DNA of 30,849 nt from an uncultured Bacilli bacterium (GCA_934120015.1 CAKOTD010000017.1:1-30849); one strand, 5' to 3'. Shown: positions 8,414 through 17,328, counted from the first letter of the stretch. A program made the numbers and translations. The notes: generated by a model from the letters alone, not told the origin.

Positions 8414-9307
8414 ATGAATAATAACATAAAAAAAGTTTTACATAATTATAAAAATTTTGGCTTTTTATACGGAACATCCTTTTTAATGACTAAAACGATT
8501 TTTAGAAAATTTGAATATATGACACGCAGAAGAGCTATTAATATTTTAGACAACAAATTTGGGTACATTTTTAAAGAAAATCAAAAATATGGCATTAATA
8601 AAAACAAATTTACTAAAAATATTTTTGTCTTTTGGGGACAGGGATTTGATAAAATGCCTGAAATACCTAATGTTTGCATTAAAAGAATAGAAGAACTTTA
8701 CCCTGATTATAAAATATATAAAATAACTTTAAATAATTATAAGGAATATGTTGATATCGATGATAATTTAATTAGATTATATGATGACAAAAAAATTTCT
8801 ATTCAAACCTTTTCAGATATTCTAAGATATAAATTAATTTATAAATATGGTGGTGTTTGGTGTGATGCAACGCTATTATTTTTTGAAAGAATTGATTTTG
8901 AAAAAGAAATTATGAAGAATGATTATTATAGCTTAAATATAGACTGTGATGAGAAAGAAAAGCTATGGGGAAAGGTGTATGATGTTAGTTATACAACATT
9001 TTTCTTTGCAACGAAGAAAAAAAGTCCAATATTAAAGGCAATTAATGAGGCTTATATTGAATATTATAAATTGTATGATTTTGTTATTGACTATTTTTTA
9101 AATGACTATTTTATGATATTGTCAATGAAATATAATATGGAGGATAATGCACTAAAAAAAATTGTTAAAACAGAAGGCAATCCATTTTACCTACTAAATA
9201 GAATTAATAATTCTGCAAAAAGTGTTGACTTAAATAAATGCAAGCAGTGTCCCCAAAAATTAACATGGAAGAATATTACATTAGAAGGAATTGAATTCAA
9301 TGGATAA
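8414..9307 (+). CDS. Capsular polysaccharide synthesis glycosyltransferase (GT32-like)
   Basis: Cytosolic glycosyltransferase of 297 residues from the capsular polysaccharide synthesis family related to GT32. Signature parts in order: IFVFWGQGFDKMPEIPNVCI near residue 70, FSDILRYKLIYKYGGVWCDATL, where the DxD-type metal-binding pair is reduced to CDAT, and a C-terminal region with conserved aromatic residues. The GGAGG at 8401-8405 lies over the in-frame ATG at 8399 and 8 nt before ATG 8414, so 8414 is the start. The gene begins 18 bp after the preceding stop and overlaps the next gene by 8 bp. The sugar transferred is not known. Confidence 0.8.
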   Translation: MNNNIKKVLHNYKNFGFLYGTSFLMTKTIFRKFEYMTRRRAINILDNKFGYIFKENQKYGINKNKFTKNIFVFWGQGFDKMPEIPNVCIKRIEELYPDYKIYKITLNNYKEYVDIDDNLIRLYDDKKISIQTFSDILRYKLIYKYGGVWCDATLLFFERIDFEKEIMKNDYYSLNIDCDEKEKLWGKVYDVSYTTFFFATKKKSPILKAINEAYIEYYKLYDFVIDYFLNDYFMILSMKYNMEDNALKKIVKTEGNPFYLLNRINNSAKSVDLNKCKQCPQKLTWKNITLEGIEFNG

Positions 9308-10748
9308 ATTATTAAGAAGAAATTTTGTTTACAATTTTATAACTCAGGTTTTGACTGTATTAACTCCTTTTATTATCTCACCATATATTTCAAGAGTTTT
9401 TAATGTACAACTTATAGGTGATTATAATTATTGTTATGCAATTGTATCAATATTTGCTCTATTTGCTAATATGGGAATATCTATTTATGGTGTTCCAGCA
9501 ATTGCAAAATTCAAGGAATCTAAAGAAGAAAGAAGCAAAATCTTTCTCGAGCTATTATTAATTAAATTAATTTTTGCAATGATTTCAATTGTAATATATT
9601 TCCTTTTTATTGTCTTTGTTTTTGAAGCAAGATATAGAATTTATTTTTCCCTTTTTTGTATATATATATTATCAACTCTTTTTGATATAACATGGTTTTT
9701 TCAGGCAATGGAAAATTTTAAAATTATATGTATTAGAACAATTATTATTAAGGCAATATCATTATTTTGTATTTTTGCTTTTGTAAATGATATTGGTGAT
9801 ATGAATTTATATATCTTTATTAATATGATTTCTATTTTGCTGCCAAATATATTGTTATTTCCAACTTTAAAAGGAAAAGTGTTTTTTAAAAAATATAAAC
9901 TAGATATAAAGAAGCACTTAAAACCTATATTTGCCTTATTATTACCAGGTATTGCATATACGTTTTATGCAATGATTGATAAAACAATGATTAAAATGAT
10001 AACTGGTAATACTATTGAGGTTGGTTATTATGAGCAGGCATATAAAATTGCTTTTATTGGTGTTACAATAATATCCGTATTTGCAACCGTGCTTGCTTCA
10101 AGAATATCATCTATGAAGAATGATGATGAAATTAGAGATTTACATAAAATTTCCTATTGCATAGTAACATATATTACAATACCTATGCTGATAGGAATGA
10201 TGCTGCTTGCAAATTATTTTATTCCAGCATATTATGGCCTGGGTTATGAAGGTTCTATTAATATATTAAAAATATTTGCCCCTTTACCATTTATAATGGG
10301 AATAAGCAATTTTGTTTCTTATCAATATTTTATTCCTAAAATTATTACAAAGCCGCAAATCATAGTAATATTTAGTTCGATAGTTTTAAACATAATTTTA
10401 AATTTCATTTTTATAAAATTGTATGGAGGATTTGGAGCAGCATTAGCTACAATAATTTCAGAAACATTTATATCCGTTTGTTATATTATAGTATATTCAA
10501 AATTTCAAAGTATTTCAAATATATTTAAATATACATATAAATCTATTATTTCTGGTATTATAACTTTTTGTTTAGTTTCTTTTTTAATTAACAATATACC
10601 TTGTATATCATTATTTTTGTTTATAATTTATATATTGATAATTTTGATTTTATTTTTCTTTTCTCTTTTTTTCTTACAGGATGTAATGTTAATTAAAATT
10701 TTAGAAAATTTGATGAATAAATTTAAGGAGGTAAAAAATGACAAATAG
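9300..10748 (+). CDS. Wzx-like polysaccharide flippase (MOP superfamily)
   Basis: Membrane protein of 482 residues with about 12-14 helices from the polysaccharide transporter branch of the MOP superfamily. Signature start: LLRRNFVYNFITQVLTVLTP, then ISPYISRVFNVQLIGDYNY, and a second-half GIAYTFYAMIDKTMIKMITG segment, as in RfbX/Wzx proteins. It would turn the undecaprenyl-linked repeat unit across the membrane for the Wzy-like polymerase. The ATG at 9300 overlaps the previous gene by 8 bp, with AAGGA about 10 nt upstream; an in-frame TTG at 9291 sits 1 nt from that site. It overlaps the next gene by 11 bp. Confidence 0.88.
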   Translation: MDKLLRRNFVYNFITQVLTVLTPFIISPYISRVFNVQLIGDYNYCYAIVSIFALFANMGISIYGVPAIAKFKESKEERSKIFLELLLIKLIFAMISIVIYFLFIVFVFEARYRIYFSLFCIYILSTLFDITWFFQAMENFKIICIRTIIIKAISLFCIFAFVNDIGDMNLYIFINMISILLPNILLFPTLKGKVFFKKYKLDIKKHLKPIFALLLPGIAYTFYAMIDKTMIKMITGNTIEVGYYEQAYKIAFIGVTIISVFATVLASRISSMKNDDEIRDLHKISYCIVTYITIPMLIGMMLLANYFIPAYYGLGYEGSINILKIFAPLPFIMGISNFVSYQYFIPKIITKPQIIVIFSSIVLNIILNFIFIKLYGGFGAALATIISETFISVCYIIVYSKFQSISNIFKYTYKSIISGIITFCLVSFLINNIPCISLFLFIIYILIILILFFFSLFFLQDVMLIKILENLMNKFKEVKNDK

Positions 10749-11568
10749 TGCAGTTGTAATTGTAAATTATAATGATTCTGAACGTATATCTAAATTGGTT
10801 GATATATTACAATCTTATAAATTTCTAAGAAAAATTATTATTTCTGATAATTCTTCTTCTGATTCTGAAAGAAAAATTATTGATAAAATTAAAAATGATG
10901 TGGTTGAAATAATATATAATAATGAAAATTTGGGTTTTTCGGGCGCAAATAATGTTGCTTTAAACTACTTAAGTAAATTCAACGTTAATTATGTATTTAC
11001 AATTAATTCTGACGTAATAGTAAGTAAAGAAACTATGTTACAATCTATAAAGTTTCTTGAAGAACATAATGACATTAGTCTTGTTTCAGCGGAAATGAAT
11101 GAATATGGAGAAAAAAAACAATGTTTTTATAATTTTCCTACAATAACAAGATGTGTGTGTGAAAATTTAGGATTTATAAAATTATTTAATGTAAAACCTA
11201 AAGTGGTGAAAAAATGTAACGGTTATTATTTGTGTGATTATATAAGATCATCTTATTGGTGTGTTAATTATAATGATTTTAAAGAAATTGGTTTTTTTGA
11301 TACAAATACCTTTTTATACCATGTTGAGACTTGTGTTGGTATAAAATTCAAAAAAAATAATAAGTATTGTGCAATTTTGGAAAATATGTCTTATGAACAT
11401 AATCATATTTATAAAGATGGTTATAAAATGAGAGGATACAGAGATTCATATAAATCGTTAGTATATATATTTGAAAAATACTATAATAAAAATAAATTTC
11501 AAATGTTTATGTTGAAAATTTCATATAGTTTAGGACTTTTAATAAGAAAAATATTTAAAGTAAAGTAG
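10738..11568 (+). CDS. Family 2 glycosyltransferase, RfbF/WchF-like
   Basis: GT-A fold glycosyltransferase of 276 residues. It starts with SAVVIVNYNDSERISKLV, where the VxIVNYN motif is typical of GT2 enzymes including rhamnosyltransferases. IISDNSSSD and NNENLGFSGANNVAL follow, the latter a segment strongly conserved in this subgroup. The metal-binding motif is TINSDV. The acceptor-side acidic residue is probably in YHVETCVG. The C-terminal helix may lie on the membrane. An excellent AAGGAGG lies 6 nt before the ATG, inside the end of the flippase gene, so translation is coupled. It is the last transferase of the run. Confidence 0.85.
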   Translation: MTNSAVVIVNYNDSERISKLVDILQSYKFLRKIIISDNSSSDSERKIIDKIKNDVVEIIYNNENLGFSGANNVALNYLSKFNVNYVFTINSDVIVSKETMLQSIKFLEEHNDISLVSAEMNEYGEKKQCFYNFPTITRCVCENLGFIKLFNVKPKVVKKCNGYYLCDYIRSSYWCVNYNDFKEIGFFDTNTFLYHVETCVGIKFKKNNKYCAILENMSYEHNHIYKDGYKMRGYRDSYKSLVYIFEKYYNKNKFQMFMLKISYSLGLLIRKIFKVK

Positions 11569-11580
11569 GAGAGGTGTATT

Positions 11581-12717
11581 ATGAAAAAAGTTTTAGTTAC
11601 TGGTGGAGCAGGTTTTATTGGTAGTAATTTATGTTTAAAATTATTAAAAATTGGGTATGATGTTGTAGTGTTAGATGATTTAAATCAACAGATTCATGGA
11701 GATGATGTTAATAAATCATATACTTATAATTTGATTAAGGATAAAGTTAAATTTATAAAGGGAAATGTAAAGGACAGAGAGGCATGGGATTTAGCACTTA
11801 CAAGTGATATAGATTTAGTCATTCATCTTGCTGCTGAGACAGGTACGGGTCAATCAATGTATGAAATCGAAAAATATATTTCTACAAATATTGGTGGAAC
11901 AGCAATTATGTGGGATAAAATTGTAAATGAGAATCTTAATGTGAAAAAGGTGATTGTTGCTTCATCTAGGGCAATATATGGAGAAGGTAAATTTAGTTGT
12001 TCAGAGCACGGTATTGTGTATCCAGAAGCAAGAAGAGACTCTGATATGCAAAAAGGTGATTTTAATGTAAAGTGTCCAATTTGCAACAAAAATGTCAAGA
12101 TGGAATTAACGGATGAAAACTCTAAGTCACATCCAACTTCTATATATGGTTATACAAAGAAAGCACAAGAGGAAATATCATTATTAATAGGTAAAGCAAT
12201 AAATTTACCGGTTGTAGCTTTTAGATTTCAAAATGTATATGGCCCTGGACAGTCTTTGAAAAATCCATATACTGGGATTTTATCAATATTTTCAACACAG
12301 ATACGAAATAAAAATAATATAAATATTTTTGAAGATGGTCTTGAAACTAGAGATTTTGTTTATATAGATGATGTAACTGATGCTATTATTTTGTCTATAG
12401 ATAATGATAGGGCTGATTACGAGGTGTTTAATGTAGGATCTGGTGAAAATATAAATGTTTTAATGATAGCAAATACTTTGAAAGAAAAATATAATTCAGC
12501 AATTGATATAGTTGTTTCAGGTAATTATCGCTTGGGTGATATTAAAGATAATCAAGCAGATTTAACAAAAATTAATAAGTTGTTAGGGTATATTCCTAAA
12601 GTGAATTTTAAAACTGGAATTTCAAATTTTGTTGACTGGGTAGAAGGACAGGATATTGAAAGTGATAATTATGATAAATCAATCGAAGAAATAAAGGCAA
12701 AAGGTTTGTTTAAATAA
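11581..12717 (+). CDS. NAD-dependent sugar epimerase, probably dTDP-L-rhamnose 4-epimerase
   Basis: Extended short-chain dehydrogenase of 378 residues. The NAD-binding motif GGAGFIG is at 8-14; catalytic Ser is in SSRAIYGEG and the Tyr/Lys pair in YGYTK (189-193). An unusual insert carries Cys140/His143 (CSEH) and Cys165/Cys168 (CPIC), a likely zinc site. This insert, together with HLAAETGTGQSMYE, VYGPGQSLKNPYTGILS and FEDGLETRDFVYIDDV, matches what I know of WbiB-type dTDP-L-rhamnose 4-epimerases, which make dTDP-6-deoxy-L-talose. The rml genes needed for dTDP-rhamnose are not in the window. It could act on another nucleotide sugar; the epimerase/dehydratase family is certain, the substrate less so. 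GGAGAGG lies before the ATG. Confidence 0.75.
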   Translation: MKKVLVTGGAGFIGSNLCLKLLKIGYDVVVLDDLNQQIHGDDVNKSYTYNLIKDKVKFIKGNVKDREAWDLALTSDIDLVIHLAAETGTGQSMYEIEKYISTNIGGTAIMWDKIVNENLNVKKVIVASSRAIYGEGKFSCSEHGIVYPEARRDSDMQKGDFNVKCPICNKNVKMELTDENSKSHPTSIYGYTKKAQEEISLLIGKAINLPVVAFRFQNVYGPGQSLKNPYTGILSIFSTQIRNKNNINIFEDGLETRDFVYIDDVTDAIILSIDNDRADYEVFNVGSGENINVLMIANTLKEKYNSAIDIVVSGNYRLGDIKDNQADLTKINKLLGYIPKVNFKTGISNFVDWVEGQDIESDNYDKSIEEIKAKGLFK

Positions 12718-12758
12718 TTGACATTTATAAATTTTATTTATTAGTTAGGAGAGTAGTT

Positions 12759-14243
12759 ATGAATAAAAAAAATAAGAAAGGTGGAATAAATAAAAACATG
12801 AAAATATTTTTTTTGATATTTTCTCTTGTTTTAATATTTTTTTCTCTATTATTTGATGTTTTTATTTTAGTAGTAGATATTTTACCTTCAAAGTATTTAT
12901 TAATTTTATTACTTGGTACAAACTTTTTTGTGATATTAAACGTTTGTATTATGCTGAAGAGATTTTTCAAACTATGGTTTAAATTTATTATTATGTTTTT
13001 TAGCTTGATACTTATATTATTATTTATTATGGGATGTATGTATATTAATAAGACATATAATTTTATGGATAGAATTAAATCAAATGGGATGATAACAGAA
13101 ACATATTATATAATTACAACTAAAGATTCATCCTATAATAAAATAAGTGAATTAGATAGTAAGGAAATTGGCACATATAATGAGAATGTGGAAATTTATG
13201 ATAAAGCTATTAGTGAATTAAATAAGAAAATTAATGTAAATTTGAAAGAGTATGATTCAATATTTGAAATGACTGATTCATTATTAGATGAAGAAGTAGA
13301 TGCTGTTATGATTAGTGCTTATCATAAAAACTCAATCAGTGAAGTAAGGGATGACTTTGATGATAAAATAAAAATTATTGATACTATTGAGGTTAAGGTA
13401 AAAAAAGAAACAGAGGAAACCGTTAATGTTGATGTTAGAAATGAAACTTTTACCGTATATGTAAGTGGAATTGATCAATATGGTGATATTTCTACTCGTA
13501 GTCGTAGTGATGTTAATATGCTTGTAACAGTGAATCCTAAAAATCATGAGGTCTTACTCACTTCTATCCCAAGAGATTATTATGTAAGACTACATAATAC
13601 GACTGGTTATAAAGACAAACTAACTCATGCAGGAATATATGGAATAGATATGTCTATAAAAACTATAGAGGATTTTTTAAATGTTAATATTGATTATTAT
13701 GTAAGGGTTAATTTCTCTACACTAGTAGATGTTGTTGATGTTATTGGTGGAATAGATGTGTATTCTGACTTAACCTTTGTTCCATGGACAGATAGAAGCT
13801 TTGTAATATATGAGGGTGTAAATCATATGAATGGTCCTATGGCACTTGCATTTGCTAGAGAACGTTATTCATATAAAGAGGGGGATAGACATCGTGTTCA
13901 AAATCAACAAGATGTTATAACTGCAATCATAAAGAAGATTACTTCCTCAAGTACTATTCTAACTAAATATACAAAATTGTTAGATGAGTTATCTAAATCA
14001 TTTGAGACAAATATAGATTTTAATTCAATAAAACCTTTAATAAAATATCAAATTGATAAAATGCCTTCGTGGACGATTAAATCATATAGTTTAAATGGAT
14101 CGGATGCTTATGATTATACTTATAGTGCCGGTATGCAAGAGCTTTATGTAATGATTCCAGATGAGGCAACTATTACTAAAGGAAGAGATTATATAAATGG
14201 TATGGAATCTGGTCTTTCATTTAGTGAATTAGGTATTAATTAG
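12759..14243 (+). CDS. LytR-CpsA-Psr (LCP) family polymer-peptidoglycan ligase
   Basis: Transfers the undecaprenyl-pyrophosphate-linked polymer onto peptidoglycan outside the membrane. Residues 15-95 hold three membrane helices, as in CpsA-type LCP proteins. Residues about 110-210 form an extra extracytoplasmic domain (GTYNENVEIYDKAISEL and then SLLDEEVDAVMISAYH) that looks like one lobe of a periplasmic-binding fold. The LCP catalytic domain (about 231-420) has SGIDQYG, RSRSDVNML, SIPRDYYV with Arg272, KLTHAGIYG, and FARERYSYKEGDRHRVQNQQ, where the conserved Asp and Arg residues bind the pyrophosphate. GGAGAG precedes the ATG. It closes the polysaccharide operon and ends at a terminator. Confidence 0.92.
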   Translation: MNKKNKKGGINKNMKIFFLIFSLVLIFFSLLFDVFILVVDILPSKYLLILLLGTNFFVILNVCIMLKRFFKLWFKFIIMFFSLILILLFIMGCMYINKTYNFMDRIKSNGMITETYYIITTKDSSYNKISELDSKEIGTYNENVEIYDKAISELNKKINVNLKEYDSIFEMTDSLLDEEVDAVMISAYHKNSISEVRDDFDDKIKIIDTIEVKVKKETEETVNVDVRNETFTVYVSGIDQYGDISTRSRSDVNMLVTVNPKNHEVLLTSIPRDYYVRLHNTTGYKDKLTHAGIYGIDMSIKTIEDFLNVNIDYYVRVNFSTLVDVVDVIGGIDVYSDLTFVPWTDRSFVIYEGVNHMNGPMALAFARERYSYKEGDRHRVQNQQDVITAIIKKITSSSTILTKYTKLLDELSKSFETNIDFNSIKPLIKYQIDKMPSWTIKSYSLNGSDAYDYTYSAGMQELYVMIPDEATITKGRDYINGMESGLSFSELGIN

Positions 14244-14248
14244 TTTTA

Positions 14249-14278
14249 AAATAAGATAGTTTTTTATCTTATTTTTTT
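14249..14278 (+). terminator. Intrinsic terminator of the polysaccharide operon
   Basis: A 10-bp perfect stem (14249-14258 with 14265-14274), a 6-nt loop and a T-run reaching 14278. It stands 6 bp after the LCP stop codon. Confidence 0.88.
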
Positions 14279-14310
14279 GATATTTAATATCTTTTTAGGT
14301 TAATTTAGGT

Positions 14311-14316
14311 TATAAT
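14311..14316 (+). promoter_or_regulatory. Probable -10 element for the acyltransferase gene
   Basis: TATAAT lies 18 bp upstream of the acyltransferase start and just after the operon terminator, so a new promoter is expected here. No good -35 hexamer sits at 16-18 bp. Confidence 0.4.
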
Positions 14317-14334
14317 ATTGTGTAGGGTGGTTTT

Positions 14335-15393
14335 ATGTTTACTAAAGATGATACTAAGATGATAAAAGGGATTGCTGTTATGCTTATGCTTTTTCATCAT
14401 TTATTTGCATTCCCAGAAAGAATCTTTAACGATTATGTTGATTTAAATATTAAGGGATATTCTGTTTCTGCACTTATTGGTTCTTTTGGAAAAATATGTG
14501 TTATGATTTTTATATTCTTAGCTGGGTATGGTATTTATTTATCTTTGTTAAAAGATAATGGGGATAATGTTATAAAGAAAAGAATAAGTAATTTATATAA
14601 ATTGTTTTGGCAGGTATTTATTATTTTTGTGCCCATTTGCATTATTTTTAAAAAAATTAATTTTAACATAATAGATATTATACTTAATTTTGTTGGATTT
14701 AAATTAAGTTTTAATGGTGAATGGTGGTTCTTAGCTCCATATATAATTTTAATATTATTTTCACCATTAATATTTAAATTATTTAAAAAATTAAATCTTT
14801 CGGGTAGTATTGTTCTTGTTATTTTTGCAAATGTTATATGCTTAGAGATTATACCTATTATCCAAAGAAATAGTTGGACAAGTCTTTTATATGGCAATCA
14901 AATATTTCAAAATATTCATTTGACTTTAAATTTATTATCTGGATTTTTAATGGGTATGCTTTGCGCTAAATATGACATTATATCTTATTTTAAAAATAAA
15001 TATAGTAATAATTATTTATATGTTATAGTTTCTATATTTGGTCTTTTAGTATTATTTTATGTAAGGCTTAAACTTGATTATTTATATGACTACATTTATG
15101 CTCCTATATTTATTATTTTAGTTACAATTATATTAAGTACTAAAAATAAATTATTAAGTAATGTAAGGAAATTTACTATTAAAGTAGGCAATGAAAGTAC
15201 TATTATTTGGCTTGTACATAGTTTTTATTGTTACACATTATGTCAGAAATTTATTTTTATGCCTAAATTAAGTGTTTTAATATTTGGATGGCTATTATTA
15301 TTATCTTATACTACTTCACTTGTTATAAAGTATATATTTTATAAATTAGGTATAATCTGTAAAAAGTTATTATTAAAATTAGAGGTAAAATAA
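14335..15393 (+). CDS. Membrane O-acyltransferase (acyltransferase family 3)
   Basis: Integral membrane protein of 352 residues with about ten helices. It belongs to the OafA/NodX-like acyltransferase 3 family, which moves acetyl or other acyl groups from the cytoplasm to sugars outside. Supporting features: the N-terminal KMIKGIAVMLMLFHHLF with the paired histidines of the family, a RISNLYKLFW segment, and NGEWWFLAPYIILILFSPL, where the Trp-Trp-Phe-Leu motif is typical. It lies directly behind the polysaccharide operon in the same orientation but after a terminator, so it may decorate that polymer or another cell-wall glycan. A VanZ-like gene starts 1 bp after its stop and is surely co-transcribed. 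Confidence 0.85.
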   Translation: MFTKDDTKMIKGIAVMLMLFHHLFAFPERIFNDYVDLNIKGYSVSALIGSFGKICVMIFIFLAGYGIYLSLLKDNGDNVIKKRISNLYKLFWQVFIIFVPICIIFKKINFNIIDIILNFVGFKLSFNGEWWFLAPYIILILFSPLIFKLFKKLNLSGSIVLVIFANVICLEIIPIIQRNSWTSLLYGNQIFQNIHLTLNLLSGFLMGMLCAKYDIISYFKNKYSNNYLYVIVSIFGLLVLFYVRLKLDYLYDYIYAPIFIILVTIILSTKNKLLSNVRKFTIKVGNESTIIWLVHSFYCYTLCQKFIFMPKLSVLIFGWLLLLSYTTSLVIKYIFYKLGIICKKLLLKLEVK

Positions 15394-15394
15394 A

Positions 15395-15802
15395 ATGAAA
15401 AAAGTTGTATGTAAATTTTTATTAATTATTATATGGTTATTAGTAATTTTTATATTTTCAAATCAAAATGGTATCAAATCAACAGGATTAACTAATAATT
15501 TTTTAAATACTTATTTATCTTTTGTTGATTCTGATGTTGTATTTATTTTGATAAGAAAGATTGCTCATGTTACAGAGTATTTTATACTTGGAATATTGGT
15601 AATAAGTTTATTATATGACTTTAATATAAATAAAAAGGCTACTATAAGTATATTAATATGTATAATATTTGCTACTATGGATGAATTTCATCAATTGTTT
15701 GTTGATGGCCGTACTGGTAGATTTGTTGATGTTATTATTGATAGTATTGGATTTGGTGTTGGTATTTTAATATATAGTAAAATAAAAAAGAAGAAACCTT
15801 AA
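15395..15802 (+). CDS. VanZ-like family membrane protein
   Basis: Protein of 135 residues with four membrane helices. The family pattern is clear: IIWLLVIFIFSNQNG at the start, then RKIAHVTEYFILGIL, MDEFHQLFVDGRTGRFVDVIIDSIG, in which the conserved Arg-Lys-x-x-His, Asp-Glu-x-x-Gln and Gly-Arg residues stand. VanZ gives low-level teicoplanin resistance in enterococci, but most chromosomal homologues have no known role, so resistance should not be assumed. AGAGG precedes the start, which lies 1 bp after the acyltransferase stop. The stop codon is inside the palindromic terminator at 15791-15810. Confidence 0.88.
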   Translation: MKKVVCKFLLIIIWLLVIFIFSNQNGIKSTGLTNNFLNTYLSFVDSDVVFILIRKIAHVTEYFILGILVISLLYDFNINKKATISILICIIFATMDEFHQLFVDGRTGRFVDVIIDSIGFGVGILIYSKIKKKKP

Positions 15803-15810
15803 GGTTTCTT
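15791..15810. terminator. Bidirectional intrinsic terminator (perfect palindrome)
   Basis: A perfect 20-bp palindrome AAGAAACC..GGTTTCTT between the convergent VanZ-like and YjcZ-like genes, with A-rich sequence on one side and a T-rich one on the other. Confidence 0.78.
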
Positions 15811-15815
15811 TATTG

Positions 15816-15989
15816 TTAATTATTACCCCAAGCTCTAGCACCTATGATAATAACTAAAAGAATGAATAATACTAATATAATTGCTGCTCCATATCCAGAA
15901 CCATATCCGATTCCAGTATTTCCATAACATGGGTTATATTGTCCGCATCCACCAGAACCATATCCTTGGTATCCACCATAATAATACAT
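15816..15989 (-). CDS. YjcZ-like small membrane peptide
   Basis: A 57-residue peptide. The N-terminal 35 residues are rich in Gly and Tyr (MYYYGGYQGYGSGG, with Cys15 and Cys21). A single membrane helix (about 35-51: AAIILVLFILLVIIIGA) and a short ARAWGNN tail follow. This Gly/Tyr-rich head plus ILVLFILLVIIIG helix is the pattern of the YjcZ family, small proteins mostly known from spore-forming Bacilli. Whether this organism forms spores cannot be told here, so the name does not prove a spore role. GGAGG at 15997-16001 (minus strand) is 7 nt before the ATG. It is convergent with the VanZ-like gene and divergent from the SEDS gene. Confidence 0.8.
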   Translation of the reverse strand: MYYYGGYQGYGSGGCGQYNPCYGNTGIGYGSGYGAAIILVLFILLVIIIGARAWGNN

Positions 15990-16128
15990 ATAAATACCTC
16001 CAATCTATTTTCATTATATTTTATTAATTAATTTATAAATTGATAGTGCAAAAGTACAAATATAGTGAAAAAAGTTTATACTTTAAAAAAATATAATATT
16101 ATGATATTATATATAATAGGTGAGGAAG

Positions 16129-17289
16129 ATGAAACGAGCAATAAGAAATTTATTTCACAATTTAGGACTGATGGATAAGCCTTTATTGATAGTTTCTGCT
16201 ACTTTAATTATATTTGGTTTATTTAATATAGTAACTGCCTCAAGTAGAGAAGCAGTTAGTATTGATGCACCATTGTATTATTATTTTTTTAAACATGGTG
16301 AAATGCTTATAATTGGGCTTATAATTGGGCTTGTGATTATTAATACTGAAAGTAAATATTATAAGCCTATTGTTACTATATTATATATTGCTTTAGGAAT
16401 TTGTCTATTTTATTTAACATTTTATGGTGTTAGTAATAGAGGTGCTAAAAACTGGCTTTCAATTGGACCAATTACATTTCAACCAAGTGAATTAATTAAA
16501 CCTGTTATTATAGTTGCTCTTGCTCTTCTTTATGAGAAATATTATAATTTTTTTAGGAACAAAAATGAAAATCATTATTCAAAAATTGGATTAATTTTCT
16601 TTATAGGATTAGCGCTTGCCGGTCTTATATTCTTGCAAAAAGATCTTGGTACAATGTCTATAATTGCTATTATATTTATTGTTATGTTTTTAGGAAGCCC
16701 TATATTAAAAATAGAAAAAATAAGAATAATAGGCTTATTTTGCATTTTATTTGTGGTGATAGTAATAATGTTATTATCAGGGGTAAAACTTTTATCAGAA
16801 GCTCAAATGGAAAGATTTGATTATTTTAACCCATGTACAAAATATGAAACAAGTGGTTATCAAATATGTAATGGTTTTATAGCAATCAATGATGGTGGCC
16901 TATTTGGTCTTGGTATTGGGAAGAGTAAACAAAAGTACTCTTATATTCCTGAACCTCATACTGATAGTATATTTGCTATTTTTGTTGAAGAATATGGCTT
17001 AATAATCAGCTTCTTTGTTTTTGTAATATATGGTTTAATCTTATGGAGAATACTTGATATTTCATCTCATGCATCTACTCTTAGAGGACGTTATATTTGC
17101 CTAGGGGTTGCAACTTATTTGTTTGCTCATATATTTATTAATTTAGGAGGTTTGTTTGGACTTATTCCTTTAACAGGGGTTCCATTACCATTCTTATCCT
17201 ATGGTGGGTCTTTCCTTATTTCAGCGGTTGCATCTCTTTGCTTGGTTCAAAGGGTAAGTATAGAAACTAAATTAAATAAAAATGTTTAA
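16129..17289 (+). CDS. ftsW: SEDS peptidoglycan glycosyltransferase, FtsW/RodA family
   Basis: Ten-helix membrane enzyme of 386 residues that polymerises lipid II into glycan strands together with a class B penicillin-binding protein. Family signatures: NRGAKNWLSIG (103-113) and FQPSELIKP (118-125); then GLGIGKSKQKYSYIPEPHTDSIFA, whose Asp279 matches the catalytic Asp of SEDS proteins; and LIPLTGVPLPFLSYGGS near the end. The GxGxSxQKxxYIPEPHTD form is closer to FtsW (division) than to RodA (elongation), but the window gives no partner to decide. It is a monocistronic unit ending in a terminator. ATG 16129 with AGGTGA 5 nt upstream is preferred over GTG 16120. A perfect 12-bp tandem repeat (16309-16332) encodes IIGLIIGL. 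Confidence 0.88.
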   Translation: MKRAIRNLFHNLGLMDKPLLIVSATLIIFGLFNIVTASSREAVSIDAPLYYYFFKHGEMLIIGLIIGLVIINTESKYYKPIVTILYIALGICLFYLTFYGVSNRGAKNWLSIGPITFQPSELIKPVIIVALALLYEKYYNFFRNKNENHYSKIGLIFFIGLALAGLIFLQKDLGTMSIIAIIFIVMFLGSPILKIEKIRIIGLFCILFVVIVIMLLSGVKLLSEAQMERFDYFNPCTKYETSGYQICNGFIAINDGGLFGLGIGKSKQKYSYIPEPHTDSIFAIFVEEYGLIISFFVFVIYGLILWRILDISSHASTLRGRYICLGVATYLFAHIFINLGGLFGLIPLTGVPLPFLSYGGSFLISAVASLCLVQRVSIETKLNKNV

Positions 17290-17293
17290 TATT

Positions 17294-17328
17294 AAAAAAT
17301 ATAATTTTTGTGAAGATTATATTTTTTT
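17294..17328 (+). terminator. Intrinsic terminator after the SEDS gene
   Basis: A perfect 12-bp AT-only inverted repeat (17294-17305 with 17316-17327), a 10-nt loop and a T-run. It stands 4 bp after the stop. The stem is weak in GC but long. Confidence 0.65.

Noticed and set aside
14535..14897. 120-codon minus-strand frame inside the acyltransferase gene
   Set aside because: Lies fully within a clearly recognised gene and reads as an antisense shadow.
15395..15802. VanZ-like gene as a glycopeptide resistance determinant
   Set aside because: No other van gene is nearby, and chromosomal VanZ-like proteins are widespread without resistance.
16309..16332. Tandem 12-bp repeat in the SEDS gene as a phase-variation site
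   Set aside because: Only two units and in frame; it encodes a normal hydrophobic segment and no switch would result.
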